NCBI GenBank assembly: GCA_050699055.1
Contig: JBOHCT010000006.1
Coordinates: 1-43,292 of the forward strand
From: JBOHCT01 sp050699055
GTDB taxonomy: Bacteria; Actinomycetota; Actinomycetes; Streptosporangiales; JBOHCT01
Length of the DNA stretch: 43,292 nt
Direction: 5' to 3'
The position numbers and the translations under genes were made by a program. Below, piece after piece: positions 1 to 8,674 of the stretch. The notes under the pieces are model-generated. The model had not been told where the DNA came from and did no database searches. It saw only the letters and a list, made by a program, of their open reading frames with translations. How positions within the stretch are numbered: position 1 is the first letter of the stretch; each line of letters opens with the position of its first letter.

Positions 1-128
1 CGAGCTCTGGCCAGCCAGCACGACCTCACCGGCCGGGCTGCGCGCCGCCATCTGACAGACAGCAAGACTCAGACCCAAAGGCAGCAGGACCGAGAAAGAT
101 CATCTCCAACAATCCTGTCCCACACCCC

Positions 129-1310
129 TCAGCACGGAAGCAGGCCGATCCTGTCCTTCACCCGCAGTACCTTGGTCGCGGCCGCGTTGACCTTGGCGCG
201 GAAGCGTGGATGGCCCGCGGCGCGCCGCAGGACCGCGGCGGTCATCGTCGGGACCGCCGACATCGTGACGGTGAGGACGACCGTGCCTCCGGACAGCAGG
301 AACCGGGTCGCCCGCTCGCCCACGGGCACCTTCTTCACGGCCGCGGCCCGTCCCAGGTCGTCGGACATGATGACGCCGGTGAAGCCCAGGTCGTGACGCA
401 GCATGCCACGCAGCACCACCGGCGAGAAAGGCGCGAGGTACCGCTTGTCGATCTCGGTGTAGCGGGCCGATGACACCATGACGACCGGGATCCCGCCGTC
501 GATCGCCGTCTTGAACGGGCGCAGGTACGCGTCGTGCCGCGTCGTGACACTGTCGGTGACGCCGTACGTCGTGTCGGTGTTGCCGCGTACCCGGCCCAGT
601 CCGGGGAAGTGCTTGGCCGTCGTCTGCACGTCGACCGACCGCATGCCCTCTAGGAACGCGACGCCGTGCGCGGCTACCGCCTTCGGGGTGTGGCCGTACT
701 CACGGTCGTAGTAGCCGACGGGTTTGTTCGTTCGTCCCAGGCTGGCGGGCACGGTGTCCACCACCGGCGCGAGGTTCAGGTTCACACCGGCCGCCCTGAG
801 CTGCTTGGCCCACTTGTGCGCGCGCGAGCGCAGGGTCGCACGCTCGAGCCCGCCTTGTGTGAGCGCCGTGGGGATGTCGGAGAAGCCGGGCCCGCGCAGC
901 ACTTGGACGTACCCGCCTTCCTGATCGACCGCGATCCACAACCGGACGCCGTCGGTGGTCTTTGCGGTCGCCTGGGCTTGGAGGCGGTGGGCGACCTTTC
1001 TCGCCTCGGCCACCCCGGCGGAACTGTGTCCCATGAGGATGACGCCGCCCAGGTGGTGGCGGCGGATCTGGCGCAGCTGAACCCGGGTCGGGTGGGTACT
1101 GTCAACTCCGGCGACGAACAGTTGGCCGACCCGCTCGCGCATGCTCATGCCGGACAGCACCCGCTCGACGCAGGCCGGCCGTCGCGTCGCCGCCGCCTCA
1201 TGTGTGTCCGACGCGCCCGGCGAGGCGTCCGTGCCGGTCGTCCCCTGGCCGCACGCGGTCAGCAAGCCGACCGCGAGCAGGCCAGCGAGCGGCGGCCTCG
1301 GCCGGCGCAT
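129..1310 (-). CDS. Glycoside hydrolase family 3 lipoprotein (beta-N-acetylhexosaminidase-like)
   Basis: Predicted exported lipoprotein of about 393 residues that would hydrolyse beta-linked N-acetylhexosamine residues, for example in cell-wall fragments. The N-terminus has Arg residues, a hydrophobic stretch and a lipobox LLTAC, so the Cys should be lipidated and the enzyme tethered outside the membrane. The GH3 barrel is recognisable from AVDQEGGYV, the KHFPGLGRV block and VIMSDDLG, whose first Asp matches the family nucleophile. The DSH motif that carries the acid/base His in classical NagZ is not seen after KHFPG (it reads GNTDTTYG), so the acid/base is uncertain. A GTG at 1316 is also possible, but the ATG at 1310 lies about 10 nt after GGAGG. 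It is transcribed away from the amylase gene. Substrate is inferred from family only. Confidence 0.85.
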   Translation of the reverse strand: MRRPRPPLAGLLAVGLLTACGQGTTGTDASPGASDTHEAAATRRPACVERVLSGMSMRERVGQLFVAGVDSTHPTRVQLRQIRRHHLGGVILMGHSSAGVAEARKVAHRLQAQATAKTTDGVRLWIAVDQEGGYVQVLRGPGFSDIPTALTQGGLERATLRSRAHKWAKQLRAAGVNLNLAPVVDTVPASLGRTNKPVGYYDREYGHTPKAVAAHGVAFLEGMRSVDVQTTAKHFPGLGRVRGNTDTTYGVTDSVTTRHDAYLRPFKTAIDGGIPVVMVSSARYTEIDKRYLAPFSPVVLRGMLRHDLGFTGVIMSDDLGRAAAVKKVPVGERATRFLLSGGTVVLTVTMSAVPTMTAAVLRRAAGHPRFRAKVNAAATKVLRVKDRIGLLPC

Positions 1311-1463
1311 TCCCACCGCTCCTCCCTCTCCCGCGGTACGTCCGCCGCAAGACTATGCCGGGCCCGACGTGCGGGCTGCCGGCCGGACAGAGCGAGCGCA
1401 TGTGCGGATCATCTGCCTAGGCGCTCCGGCACACTCGCCTCGGTGTACGAGAGACTCGGACAC

Positions 1464-3131
1464 ATGACGACGGGAGAAGCGGACGAGACAGCCGGTGCCG
1501 TCCACCTGCCGTGGTGGCGCGACGCCGTGACCTATCAGGTCTACATCCGGAGCTTCGCCGACGCCGACGGGGACGGCATCGGCGACGTGGGCGGCATCAG
1601 GTCCCGCCTGCCGTACCTCCGCGACCTCGGTGTCGACGCCCTCTGGATCAATCCGTGGTACCCCTCGCCCATGGTCGACGCCGGCTACGACATCTCCGAC
1701 TACCGTGACATCGCACCCGAGTTCGGCACGCTCGCCGGGGCCGAGGCCCTCGTCGAGGAGGCCCACGCGCACGGCCTTCGGGTGGTCATCGACCTCGTGC
1801 CCAACCACACCTCGGACCGGCACCCGTGGTTCCAGGCGGCGCTCGCCTCGCCGGCTGGCTCGCCCGAGCGTGCGCGGTACTGGTTCCGCCGCGGCCGCGG
1901 GGATCACGAGGGGCTGCCGCCCACCAACTGGAAATCGACCTTCGGGGGTCCGGCGTGGACCCGCGTCACCGGACCGGATCATGGTCCTGACGAGTGGTAC
2001 CTCCACCTCTTTACCCCGGAGCAGCCGGACCTCAACTGGTCGAACCCCGAGGTGCGCGAGGAGTTCCTGTCGGTCATCCGCTTCTGGTTCGACCGCGGGG
2101 TCGACGGGATCCGCATCGACGTCGCCCCTGCCCTTGACAAAGATCCGGCGCTTCCCGACCTGCCGTGCCCTTCGCAGTGGTGGAAGGCCCCCGAGGCAGC
2201 GGAGCACCCCTTTCGCGACCGGGACGGTGTCCTCGAGATCTACCGTTCGTGGCGAGCCTTGGCCGACGAGTACGCCGGTGACCGCGCGTTCGTCGCCGAG
2301 GCCTGGGTCAGCGACCCCGAACGCGTCGCGCGATACGTGCGGCCCGGCCATCTGCATACTGCCTTCAACTTCCCGTTCCTCACCTGCCAGTGGGATCCGG
2401 CTCGGCTTCGCGAGGTGGTCGACCGCAGTCTGGCGGCGTTCGGCGCGGTCGGCGCCCCTGCCACGTGGGTGCTGTCCAACCACGACGTCGTGCGCCACGT
2501 CTCGCGTTACGGGCGGACCCAGGCGCCTATGACGGGCCCGCGTTTCGCCCTGGACTCGCCGTTCGACCTCGAGCTCGGCACTCGCCGGGCGCGGGCCGCC
2601 GCCCTGTTGATGTTGGCGCTGCCCGGCGGCGCGTACGTCTACCAGGGGGAGGAGCTCGGGTTGTGGGAGGCCGAGGACCTGCCGGAGGAGGCCTTGCAGG
2701 ACCCGCGCTGGGCGTGGTCGGACCACACGGACCGCGGCCGCGACGGCTGTCGGGTGCCGTTGCCGTGGTCGGGGGAGGCACCGCCGTTCGGCTTCGGCCC
2801 CGACGGCAGTGACCCGTGGCTGCCCCAGCCCGCGGCCTGGAAGGACTATACGGCTGAGACGCAGGACGGCGACCCGGCGTCGATGCTCGAGCTGTATCGG
2901 GCCGCCCTGGCCCTCCGCCGTGCTCATCCGGCGCTCGGCGACGGCGGTCTGCGCTGGCTGGACTCTCCCGAAGAGGTCCTCGCCTTCGCGCGGGACCCGA
3001 GTTTCCGCTGTGTGGTCAACCTCTCCGCGGATCCCTCGTCGCTGCCGCCGCACGGGGAGGTGCTGCTCGCGAGTGCGCGTCTCGAGGATGGCCGGCTGCC
3101 GACCGACGCGGCGATCTGGCTGCGCGCGTAG
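1464..3131 (+). CDS. Alpha-amylase family (GH13) glucosidase, oligo-1,6-/alpha-glucosidase type
   Basis: A 555-residue cytoplasmic GH13 enzyme, probably cleaving alpha-1,4 or alpha-1,6 glucosidic bonds in short malto- or isomalto-oligosaccharides. The barrel starts with WWRDAVTYQVYIRSF and has the (V)DLVPNHTS block. The catalytic triad is readable: Asp near residue 219 in DGIRIDVAP, Glu near 279 in FVAEAW, and Asp near 341 in LSNHD. YQGEELG also fits alpha-glucosidases. There is no signal peptide. The reading frame stays open far upstream, but homology begins only after the ATG at 1464, so that start was chosen. The gene is divergent from the GH3 lipoprotein with about 150 nt between them. 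No transporter or LacI regulator is adjacent, so the exact substrate is not given by context. Confidence 0.9.
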   Translation: MTTGEADETAGAVHLPWWRDAVTYQVYIRSFADADGDGIGDVGGIRSRLPYLRDLGVDALWINPWYPSPMVDAGYDISDYRDIAPEFGTLAGAEALVEEAHAHGLRVVIDLVPNHTSDRHPWFQAALASPAGSPERARYWFRRGRGDHEGLPPTNWKSTFGGPAWTRVTGPDHGPDEWYLHLFTPEQPDLNWSNPEVREEFLSVIRFWFDRGVDGIRIDVAPALDKDPALPDLPCPSQWWKAPEAAEHPFRDRDGVLEIYRSWRALADEYAGDRAFVAEAWVSDPERVARYVRPGHLHTAFNFPFLTCQWDPARLREVVDRSLAAFGAVGAPATWVLSNHDVVRHVSRYGRTQAPMTGPRFALDSPFDLELGTRRARAAALLMLALPGGAYVYQGEELGLWEAEDLPEEALQDPRWAWSDHTDRGRDGCRVPLPWSGEAPPFGFGPDGSDPWLPQPAAWKDYTAETQDGDPASMLELYRAALALRRAHPALGDGGLRWLDSPEEVLAFARDPSFRCVVNLSADPSSLPPHGEVLLASARLEDGRLPTDAAIWLRA

Positions 3132-3234
3132 GTTGCGTGCATCGGTTGTACACAGTTCGCGTCGCTGTCCGGGGCCAGCGTGTGAAGTGCCACACCGACC
3201 CCACCGCCCGCCATGTCGACACGCGCGCTGAGGC

Positions 3235-3425
3235 GGGCGGCCGCAAGGTGTCGCGGCGCGCCGGGCACACTGCGCTGCGGGATCGGGCTGCGGCGGGCCA
3301 TCCCGCAGCGCGGAGACGATGTCGGCGTCGAGATGGGCGGGGGCGAACAGCGCGTGCCCTGCCGCCAGGCGCCTGTGTTCCGCTTGCGTATGTTCAGGGG
3401 AGGTCGGCCGGCTCAGTCTGGCCAA
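3235..3425 (-). pseudogene. Degraded PIN-domain (VapC-like) toxin remnant
   Basis: Reading leftward, one frame gives LAAGHALFAPAHLDADIVSALR, matching the segment of VapC-type PIN toxins where a conserved acidic residue lies in a (D/E)(I/V)xSALR helix. Just after SALR the resemblance moves to another frame (GMARRSPIPQRS..RHLAAARLSARV), as expected after a one-base indel. The N-terminal Asp segment and the C-terminal TxD segment are absent, and no antitoxin is next to it. It fills most of the roughly 310-nt gap between the amylase and the MOSC gene; nothing else was recognised in that gap. Identification rests on a short match and is tentative. Confidence 0.35.
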
Positions 3426-3443
3426 GAGGGCGGCAGAACGTGG

Positions 3444-4299
3444 TCAAACAACCTGAATCTCGTCTGCCACGTGCACAACGCCGTCTTCGAGGATGTCGGC
3501 GCGGAGCCCGCCGCGGTGCACGAGGGGGGCGCAGCACGGGGCGGGAGGCGTAGCCGGCGACCACGGTGCAGGGCTCGCAGAGCCGCATACCGCGGCATCG
3601 GACCGATCCGAGCAGGAACTCGCGACCGACGAGCCCGTTGAGGTCGATGCCGCGGGTGACGACGTTGCGGCGGTGTTCGTCGGCCTCCAGCGGCGGTGTG
3701 AACGACTCGCAGACCTCGGCCTGGATCAGCGTGAGGGCGCTTCCCGGCAGGCCCGAGGGGAAGGTGCCCGTGCCGATCACATGGTGGTCGCCGTTGAGTC
3801 CGCGGTCTGCCAGTGCGCGGGCGTCCGGAACCGGGCGTACCGGTGCCCCGGCCTCAGCAGCCAGGTAGATGCCGGCGATGGTTCCCGCTGACTCCGGAGC
3901 CTGCGGTGGGGACGGGCGCGCCTGGGCGATGTCGAGCGCGGCGAGTACGTGCCCACCGTCGAGGTGCCATCCTCCGGTCTCGGTGACGCTCGCGGGATCG
4001 AAGGCGACGCCCGAGGGGACCCCGTACATCACCACGGCGCAGCGCTGCCCGCCGCGGGCACGCGGCTGTACCCAGCCGATCCAGGGCCCTGCCCACGAGA
4101 ACGAGGAGGCGTCGGCGATCGGCGCTAGGCCCAGACCCAGGCCGCCGAGCCAGCGGGTCGTGCGCCAGCCGACCGCGTCCTCGCCGTCACCTGGCTGCGG
4201 CACGTCTTCTAGCGATAGCTCCAGAATCGTTGCCACACATGCCCGGAACGTGGCCGCCCGTACCGGGGGCGACGAGGTAGGCAGCAGAACCTCTCGCAT
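3444..4299 (-). pseudogene. Two-domain MOSC protein with an apparent frameshift near the C-terminus
   Basis: From ATG 4299 the frame encodes an N-terminal domain (about residues 1-125) beginning MREVLLPTSS with a FRACVATILELSLEDVPQ segment resembling small proteins of unknown function, then a MOSC domain (about 130-284) with ARALADRGLNGDHH, RRNVVTRGIDLN and CRGMRLCEPC. MOSC domains bind sulfur or molybdopterin-linked substrates at a conserved Cys. After GYASRPVLRP the frame drifts into an Arg/Pro-rich tail. Removing one base from the G6 run at 3524-3529 restores a typical MOSC ending, LVHRGGLRADILEDG through DEIQVV, and a stop at 3444-3446. The gene is either freshly mutated or carries a homopolymer sequencing error. 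If read without correction it continues to 3394. Confidence 0.7.
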
Positions 4300-4456
4300 A
4301 GCAGGGAAGGATACGCCTGCCACCCCACGCACGCGGGGGCCGCGGACCCGTGAACGCGGTTGGCCCCATGCGGCATTGGGATCTTGGTTTGCTGGCCCGT
4401 GGGCGCTCTCCTCGGCGCGCCCCCCGGCGGAGTCATCGGCGTCGCCGGTTCGCCTT

Positions 4457-4585
4457 TTATGCGTCGTCGGTGAGGCCGAGCTGCCGCAGACGTTTCTGGG
4501 TGTCTTCGAGGGTCCAGGTGTGGGTGATCCGACCGTCATGCAGCGTGTAGATCGAGCCGTCCGCCGTTGAGAACATCACGAACCA
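4457..4585 (-). pseudogene. C-terminal remnant of a SnoaL/NTF2-like protein
   Basis: Only the last 40 or so codons look coding: FVMFSTADGSIYTLHDG, ITHTWTLEDTQKRLRQLGL, then a stop. The pattern of a beta strand with DGRI followed by a W(x)LxDTxxxLRQLGL helix is the usual end of SnoaL-like polyketide-cyclase or ester-cyclase folds. Upstream, the same frame is Arg/Pro-rich and overlaps the end of the UPF0060 gene antisense-style, so the first two thirds of the domain are missing. It lies directly upstream of the MOSC gene on the same strand. It is called a remnant rather than a small gene because a SnoaL domain needs about 120 residues. Confidence 0.5.
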
Positions 4586-4656
4586 GCTGCTCGATGACAG
4601 CCTTGTTCCCCGACGTCGGGGTATCACTGGGCATCCACCTGTCTCCGGTCCCGCGG

Positions 4657-4989
4657 TCAGCCGCGGGGGGCGTACATGATGACGGCGACGCCGGCCAGGC
4701 AGATGACCGAGCCGAGAACGTCCCACCGGTCGGGGCGGAAGCCGTCCATCACCATCCCCCACGCCAACGACCCGGCGACGAAGATACCGCCGTAGGCGGC
4801 GAGGATGCGGCCGAAGTGGGCGTGGGGCTGCAGGGTGGCGACGAACCCATAGGCGCCCAGAGCAAGGACGCCGCCGAGTATCCACAGCCACCCGCGATGT
4901 TCCCGGACGCCCTGCCAGACCAGCCAGGCGCCGCCGATCTCGGCCAGCGCGGCGACGACGAACAGCAGCAACGAGCGGACAACGATCAT
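4657..4989 (-). CDS. UPF0060 (YnfA-type) small membrane protein
   Basis: A 110-residue integral membrane protein with four predicted helices, matching the usual length of UPF0060/YnfA. Family-typical blocks are LLFVVAALAEIGGAWLVW, LGAYGFVATLQ, FGRILAAYGG and the end DVLGSVICLAGVAVIMYAPR. YnfA-type proteins resemble small multidrug-resistance transporters, and some members are reported to export cationic compounds; a transport role here is inference. The start ATG 4989 overlaps the stop of the MerR regulator upstream in an ATGA, so the two are translationally coupled and the pair probably forms a regulator-exporter unit. Confidence 0.9.
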   Translation of the reverse strand: MIVVRSLLLFVVAALAEIGGAWLVWQGVREHRGWLWILGGVLALGAYGFVATLQPHAHFGRILAAYGGIFVAGSLAWGMVMDGFRPDRWDVLGSVICLAGVAVIMYAPRG

Positions 4990-5459
4990 GTCCGCTTCCT
5001 CCGTGCCTCGAGTTCGGCGAAAGGGATCGGGCACCGCGGTTCGGCGGCGCAGGCGACCAGGTCCGTGCAGCCGGCCGCCAACGCTTCTCGCAGCGTGTCC
5101 GCGATGACGGTCAGATCAGCGATCTTCGCCTCCACCTCGCCAAGCTTCGCCGCCGCCCGCTCGGCGAAACCGCCCTCGTCGCGATGGCCATGACGATCGT
5201 CGCGATGGCCATGACGATGCCGGGCGACGTCGAGCAGGTCGGCCACCTCGTCCAGCGTGAACCCCAGGTGCTGCGCGGCCTTGATCACCCGCAGCCTGGT
5301 CACCGCCTCGGTCGGATACAGCCGGTGGCCACCCAGGCTGCGTCGCGGCGGCGGGAGGATGCCGCGCCGCTCATAGTACCGCAACGTCTGCTGATTGACG
5401 CCCGCTCGCTCGGCGACCTGCCCCGGCCGCAACCGGGCGGGCTCCTGGTCGACCGTCAT
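4986..5459 (-). CDS. MerR-family transcriptional regulator with a His-rich tract
   Basis: A 157-residue MerR regulator. The N-terminal winged helix reads LRPGQVAERAGVNQQTLRYYERRG, followed by LGGHRLYPTEAVTRLRVIKAAQ and a long dimerisation helix. Members of this family bind between -35 and -10 elements and twist the promoter on effector binding. After the DNA-binding part there is a His/Arg/Asp tract, HGHRDDRHGHRDEGG, encoded by two copies of a 21-nt unit near 5181-5218. Cys residues near the end (AAGCTDLVAC, EPRCPIPF) are spaced as in metal-responsive MerR proteins of the HMR/ZntR type, suggesting thiol-metal sensing. Start ATG 5459 overlaps the preceding truncated gene by 4 nt, and its stop overlaps the UPF0060 gene. 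Confidence 0.88.
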   Translation of the reverse strand: MTVDQEPARLRPGQVAERAGVNQQTLRYYERRGILPPPRRSLGGHRLYPTEAVTRLRVIKAAQHLGFTLDEVADLLDVARHRHGHRDDRHGHRDEGGFAERAAAKLGEVEAKIADLTVIADTLREALAAGCTDLVACAAEPRCPIPFAELEARRKRT

Positions 5460-5629
5460 GCCTGTGCCCTGAGCAGCGTGTTCGCCCGGTCCGCGAGCGC
5501 ATTGAGCACCTGCGTCTGCGCCACCGGCACATCGACGTCCACCACAACCTCGCCGGCCGCGCCCGGCGCTACCCGGAAGGTGAAGAACGAGCAGCACGCG
5601 GTCTCCCGAGCCACCAGCTCACGAACCGC
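5456..5629 (-). pseudogene. 5'-truncated gene preceding merR (CCSFF-motif protein)
   Basis: Leftward frame of about 57 codons, AVRELVARETACCSFFTF to ALADRANTLL, ending in a stop that overlaps the MerR start as ATGA. It looks like the C-terminal part of a small actinobacterial protein of unknown function often found beside MerR genes; the paired Cys in ACCSFF could bind metal. Upstream of about 5629 the frame turns into the antisense of the helicase fragment, so the N-terminal part is lost and no start is evident. The loss may have removed the natural promoter of the merR-UPF0060 operon. Confidence 0.6.
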
Positions 5630-5630
5630 G

Positions 5631-6188
5631 CCCGAGGTCCTCGCCGTTGCGGCAGGCAGCCTGCTCGACGAGGCAGAGCGACGGACGATCGGTGGGCTGA
5701 CCCGTGCGCGCGGCTGGTCGGCGGCTGACGCCGTCCTTGTCGACGAGGCGGCCGATATCGTCGAGCGGGTGCCGAGCGTCGGCCACGTCGTGCTCGACGA
5801 GGCCCAGGACCTGACACCGATGCAGTACCGGGCAGTTGGCCGGCGCTGCCGTACCGGCTCGCTTACCGTTCTCGGCGACCTCGCCCAGGGCACGTCCCCG
5901 TGGGCGACCGAGAGCTGGGAACTTACGCTCGCCCATCTCGGCAAGCCCGCCGCCAGGGTCGAGGCGCTGCGCCGTGGCTATCGGGTGCCGCATCAGGTGA
6001 TCACGTACGCGAGCCGCCTGCTGCCCTCGATCGCGGCTGGCCTGGAGCCGCCGATTCCGGTTCGCGAGGCGGCCGCGGAGCCGCGCGGACTGCGCCGGCT
6101 GTACGTTGTACTCACCCGCGCGGTATCCGGGCTCACCGTCGTTCATTCCGCCGACCTGCCCGGGCCGCTCGCGGCCGCCGAGCCCTGA
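5631..6188 (+). pseudogene. Truncated and internally deleted HelD/HelR-like helicase
   Basis: An open frame on this strand carries a middle piece of a UvrD-like superfamily 1 helicase of the HelD type: DEAAD, then HVVLDEAQDLTPMQYRAVGRR (Walker B), LTVLGDLAQGTSPWA (motif III) and RRGYRVPHQVITYA. HelD proteins strip or recycle RNA polymerase, and actinobacterial HelR is linked to rifampicin tolerance. Missing are the first half with the P-loop and, near 6070-6090, a block of about a hundred residues: PPIPVRE joins directly to GLRRLYVVLTRAVSGLTVVH, the normal C-terminal motif. No start codon fits the breakpoint at about 5630. It cannot encode a working ATPase. Confidence 0.75.
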
Positions 6189-6394
6189 CCGCCGCCGAGT
6201 CCACAGCCCAACTGCCGTCCACCGGAAGCGCGTCTCGACTTGCGAACAGCGGCCTCTCGCTGCTTGGGTACAAGTCGGGACGGGAGAGCGAGGGCATCCG
6301 CGAGAAGGGTGACGGGCGGGGGCGCGCCCGCGTGCGGGGCCGAGCGTGTGGAGTATCGCCTTGGTGGCGCCTGCCGCCGCTACGAGGAGGTTCG

Positions 6395-8674
6395 ATGAGC
6401 ATTCTCGGGACAAGGGTCGTGCGTACGGAGGACCCGCGGCTCCTCACCGTCGGTGGCACCTACGTCGACGATGTCCGCGAGGCCGCGCTGACCGGCGCGG
6501 CGTACGTCACCTTCGTGCGCAGTCCGGTCGCGCACGCGCGGATCCTCAGGGTCGACACCTCCGCCGTGCAAGGCACGCCCGGTGCCGTCGGCGCGGTTTC
6601 CGGCGACGACGTCGACGTCCCGCCCGTTCCGCCCATGCCGGACCTGGCGGACACGATGCCGCAGCCGCTTCTCGCCACTGGCACTGTCAGGTACGTGGGT
6701 GAACCGGTCGCCGCGGTCGTGACCGATGAGCGCGGCCAGGGCGAGGACGCCGCGGAGCTGGTGGGGATCGACTACGACCCGCTGCCGCCGGTGATCGATC
6801 CCGATGACGCGTTGGGCGGACAGACGCTGCTGTTCCCGGATGCAGGTAGCAACGTCTCTTTCGAGGCGGGCGGGGAGTTCGACGAGCGGCTCTTCGACGA
6901 CTGCGAGGTGGTGGTGAGTCGCCGCATCATCAACCAGCGGTTGGCCCCCGCGCCGATGGAGCCGCGGGCCGCGGCCTGCGCCTGGGGGGACGACGGTCGG
7001 CTGACGGCCTGGGTGTCGACCCAGAACCCGCAGGCCGCTCGGGACGTCCTGCAGGGGCAGCTCGGCCTCGAGTCCGACCAGGTGCGCGTGGTCACACCGG
7101 ACGTGGGCGGTGGCTTCGGCGCGAAGGGCGGCATCGATCCCGAGGTGATCCTCATCGCCTGGCTCTCGCGGCGTCTCGGTCGGCCGCTGCGCTGGGTCGA
7201 GACGCGCAGCGAGAACATGGTCGCGATGACGCACGGCCGGGCCCAGCGGCAGATGATCACAATCGGCGGGCGGCGCGACGGCACGATCCTCGCGTATCGG
7301 CTGGACATCCTTCAGGACTCCGGCGCCTACCCACGCATCGGCGCGTGGCTGCCTGGGATCACGACCATGATGGCCTCCGGCGTCTATGCCATCCCCAAGG
7401 TCGAGTCACGTGCGCGTTCAGTCGTCACCAACACCACCCCGACCGCGGCCTACCGCGGGGCCGGGCGTCCCGAGGCCACGGCCGCCGTCGAGCGCGCCGT
7501 GGACCTATTCGCCGCCGAGATCGGTGTCGACCCGGCGGAGGTGCGCCGGCGTAACGTCGTATCGCCGGATGCGTTTCCTTACCAAACGCCCGGAGGCATG
7601 GTCTACGACACAGGGGAGTACGCCAAGGGTCTCGACGCCGTGCTCGGCGCCGCCGACTATGCCGGCCTGCGCGCCGAGCAGGCGCGTCGCCGTCAGCGCG
7701 GTGACGCGGTGCAGCTCGGCCTGGGTCTCTCGACCTACGTGGAGATCACCGCTCCCGACTTCCCGCTCGGGGAGTACGGCCGGGTAGAGGTCAACTCTGA
7801 CGGGACCGTGACCGTGCTCACCGGGAGCTCGGCACACGGGCAGGGCCACGCGACGTCGTTCGCGATGCTGGTCTCCGACCAGCTGGGCGTCCCGATGGAG
7901 CGCATCAGCGTGGTCCACGGCGACACCGACCGGGTCGCCAAGGGGGTCGGGACACACGGCTCCCGTTCGCTGCAGCTGGGCGGCATGGCCGTGCACCGCG
8001 CCACCACCGACATTGTCGAGCGGGGGCGTCAGCTCGCGGCGGAGATGATCGAGGCGAACGAGCAGGACCTCGTCCTCGACAAGACCCGGGGCTCCTGGCA
8101 CGTCCGGGGTACCCCGGCGAGCGCGGTGACCTGGGGCGAGGTCGCGGAGCGGGCAGAACCAGAGGGTGGGCTCTCGGCCGAGTTGGAGTTCAAGGAGGAG
8201 CGCCCGACCTTCCCGTTCGGCACGCACCTCTCGATCGTCGAGGTCGACACCGAGACCGGCAAGGTATGGCTGCGGCGGCACGTCACCGTCGACGACGCCG
8301 GAAGGGTGCTCAACCCGATCATCGTCGACGGCCAGCGCCAAGGGGGCATCGCCCAGGGCGCCGCGCAGGCACTGCTCGAGCAGGTGTCCTACGACGCCGA
8401 CGGCAACCCGATCACCGCGAACTTCGCGGACTACGCGTTCGTCAGCGCCGCGGAGCTGCCGAGCTTCGAGCTGCTCACCATGGAAACATCGACACCGCTC
8501 AACGCCCTCGGGGTGAAGGGGATCGGGGAGGCGGGCACGATCGGCTCGACGCCAGCGGTGCAAAACGCCGTCGTCGACGCTCTCGCCCATCTCGACGTCC
8601 GCCACATCGACATGCCCACCACCCCGGAGCGGGTATGGGCCGCCATCAACGACGCGAAGGCCGGGGAGCGCTAG
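6395..8674 (+). CDS. Molybdenum hydroxylase large subunit (form II CO-dehydrogenase/xanthine-oxidase family)
   Basis: A 759-residue molybdopterin-cytosine-dinucleotide-binding subunit. It begins RVVRTEDPRLLTVGGTYVDD as CoxL-like proteins do, and contains GGGFGAKGG near 238-246, the active-site loop AYRGAGRPE near 352-360, and GVKGIGEAGTIGS near the C-terminus with the catalytic Glu. Form I CO dehydrogenase has AYRCSFR in the loop, so this is a form II enzyme lacking the Cys needed for the Mo-S-Cu site. An aldehyde, purine or other hydroxylated heterocycle is a more likely substrate than CO. Start ATG 6395 follows GAGGAGG. Its stop overlaps the GTG of the small subunit, giving the order L-S-M. 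No MoCo-maturation gene (CoxD/F, XdhC) is in the window. Confidence 0.93.
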   Translation: MSILGTRVVRTEDPRLLTVGGTYVDDVREAALTGAAYVTFVRSPVAHARILRVDTSAVQGTPGAVGAVSGDDVDVPPVPPMPDLADTMPQPLLATGTVRYVGEPVAAVVTDERGQGEDAAELVGIDYDPLPPVIDPDDALGGQTLLFPDAGSNVSFEAGGEFDERLFDDCEVVVSRRIINQRLAPAPMEPRAAACAWGDDGRLTAWVSTQNPQAARDVLQGQLGLESDQVRVVTPDVGGGFGAKGGIDPEVILIAWLSRRLGRPLRWVETRSENMVAMTHGRAQRQMITIGGRRDGTILAYRLDILQDSGAYPRIGAWLPGITTMMASGVYAIPKVESRARSVVTNTTPTAAYRGAGRPEATAAVERAVDLFAAEIGVDPAEVRRRNVVSPDAFPYQTPGGMVYDTGEYAKGLDAVLGAADYAGLRAEQARRRQRGDAVQLGLGLSTYVEITAPDFPLGEYGRVEVNSDGTVTVLTGSSAHGQGHATSFAMLVSDQLGVPMERISVVHGDTDRVAKGVGTHGSRSLQLGGMAVHRATTDIVERGRQLAAEMIEANEQDLVLDKTRGSWHVRGTPASAVTWGEVAERAEPEGGLSAELEFKEERPTFPFGTHLSIVEVDTETGKVWLRRHVTVDDAGRVLNPIIVDGQRQGGIAQGAAQALLEQVSYDADGNPITANFADYAFVSAAELPSFELLTMETSTPLNALGVKGIGEAGTIGSTPAVQNAVVDALAHLDVRHIDMPTTPERVWAAINDAKAGER

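Noticed and set aside
1353..3425. A 690-codon minus-strand frame opposite the GH13 gene
   Set aside because: It mirrors the amylase codon pattern and has no recognisable protein. Only its first 60 or so codons, outside the amylase gene, resemble a PIN toxin, and those are listed as a remnant.
6189..6394. Possible molybdenum-cofactor riboswitch before the Cox-like operon
   Set aside because: The 206-nt leader shows no match to the known Moco aptamer pattern that I could find by eye; only a ribosome-binding site is clear.
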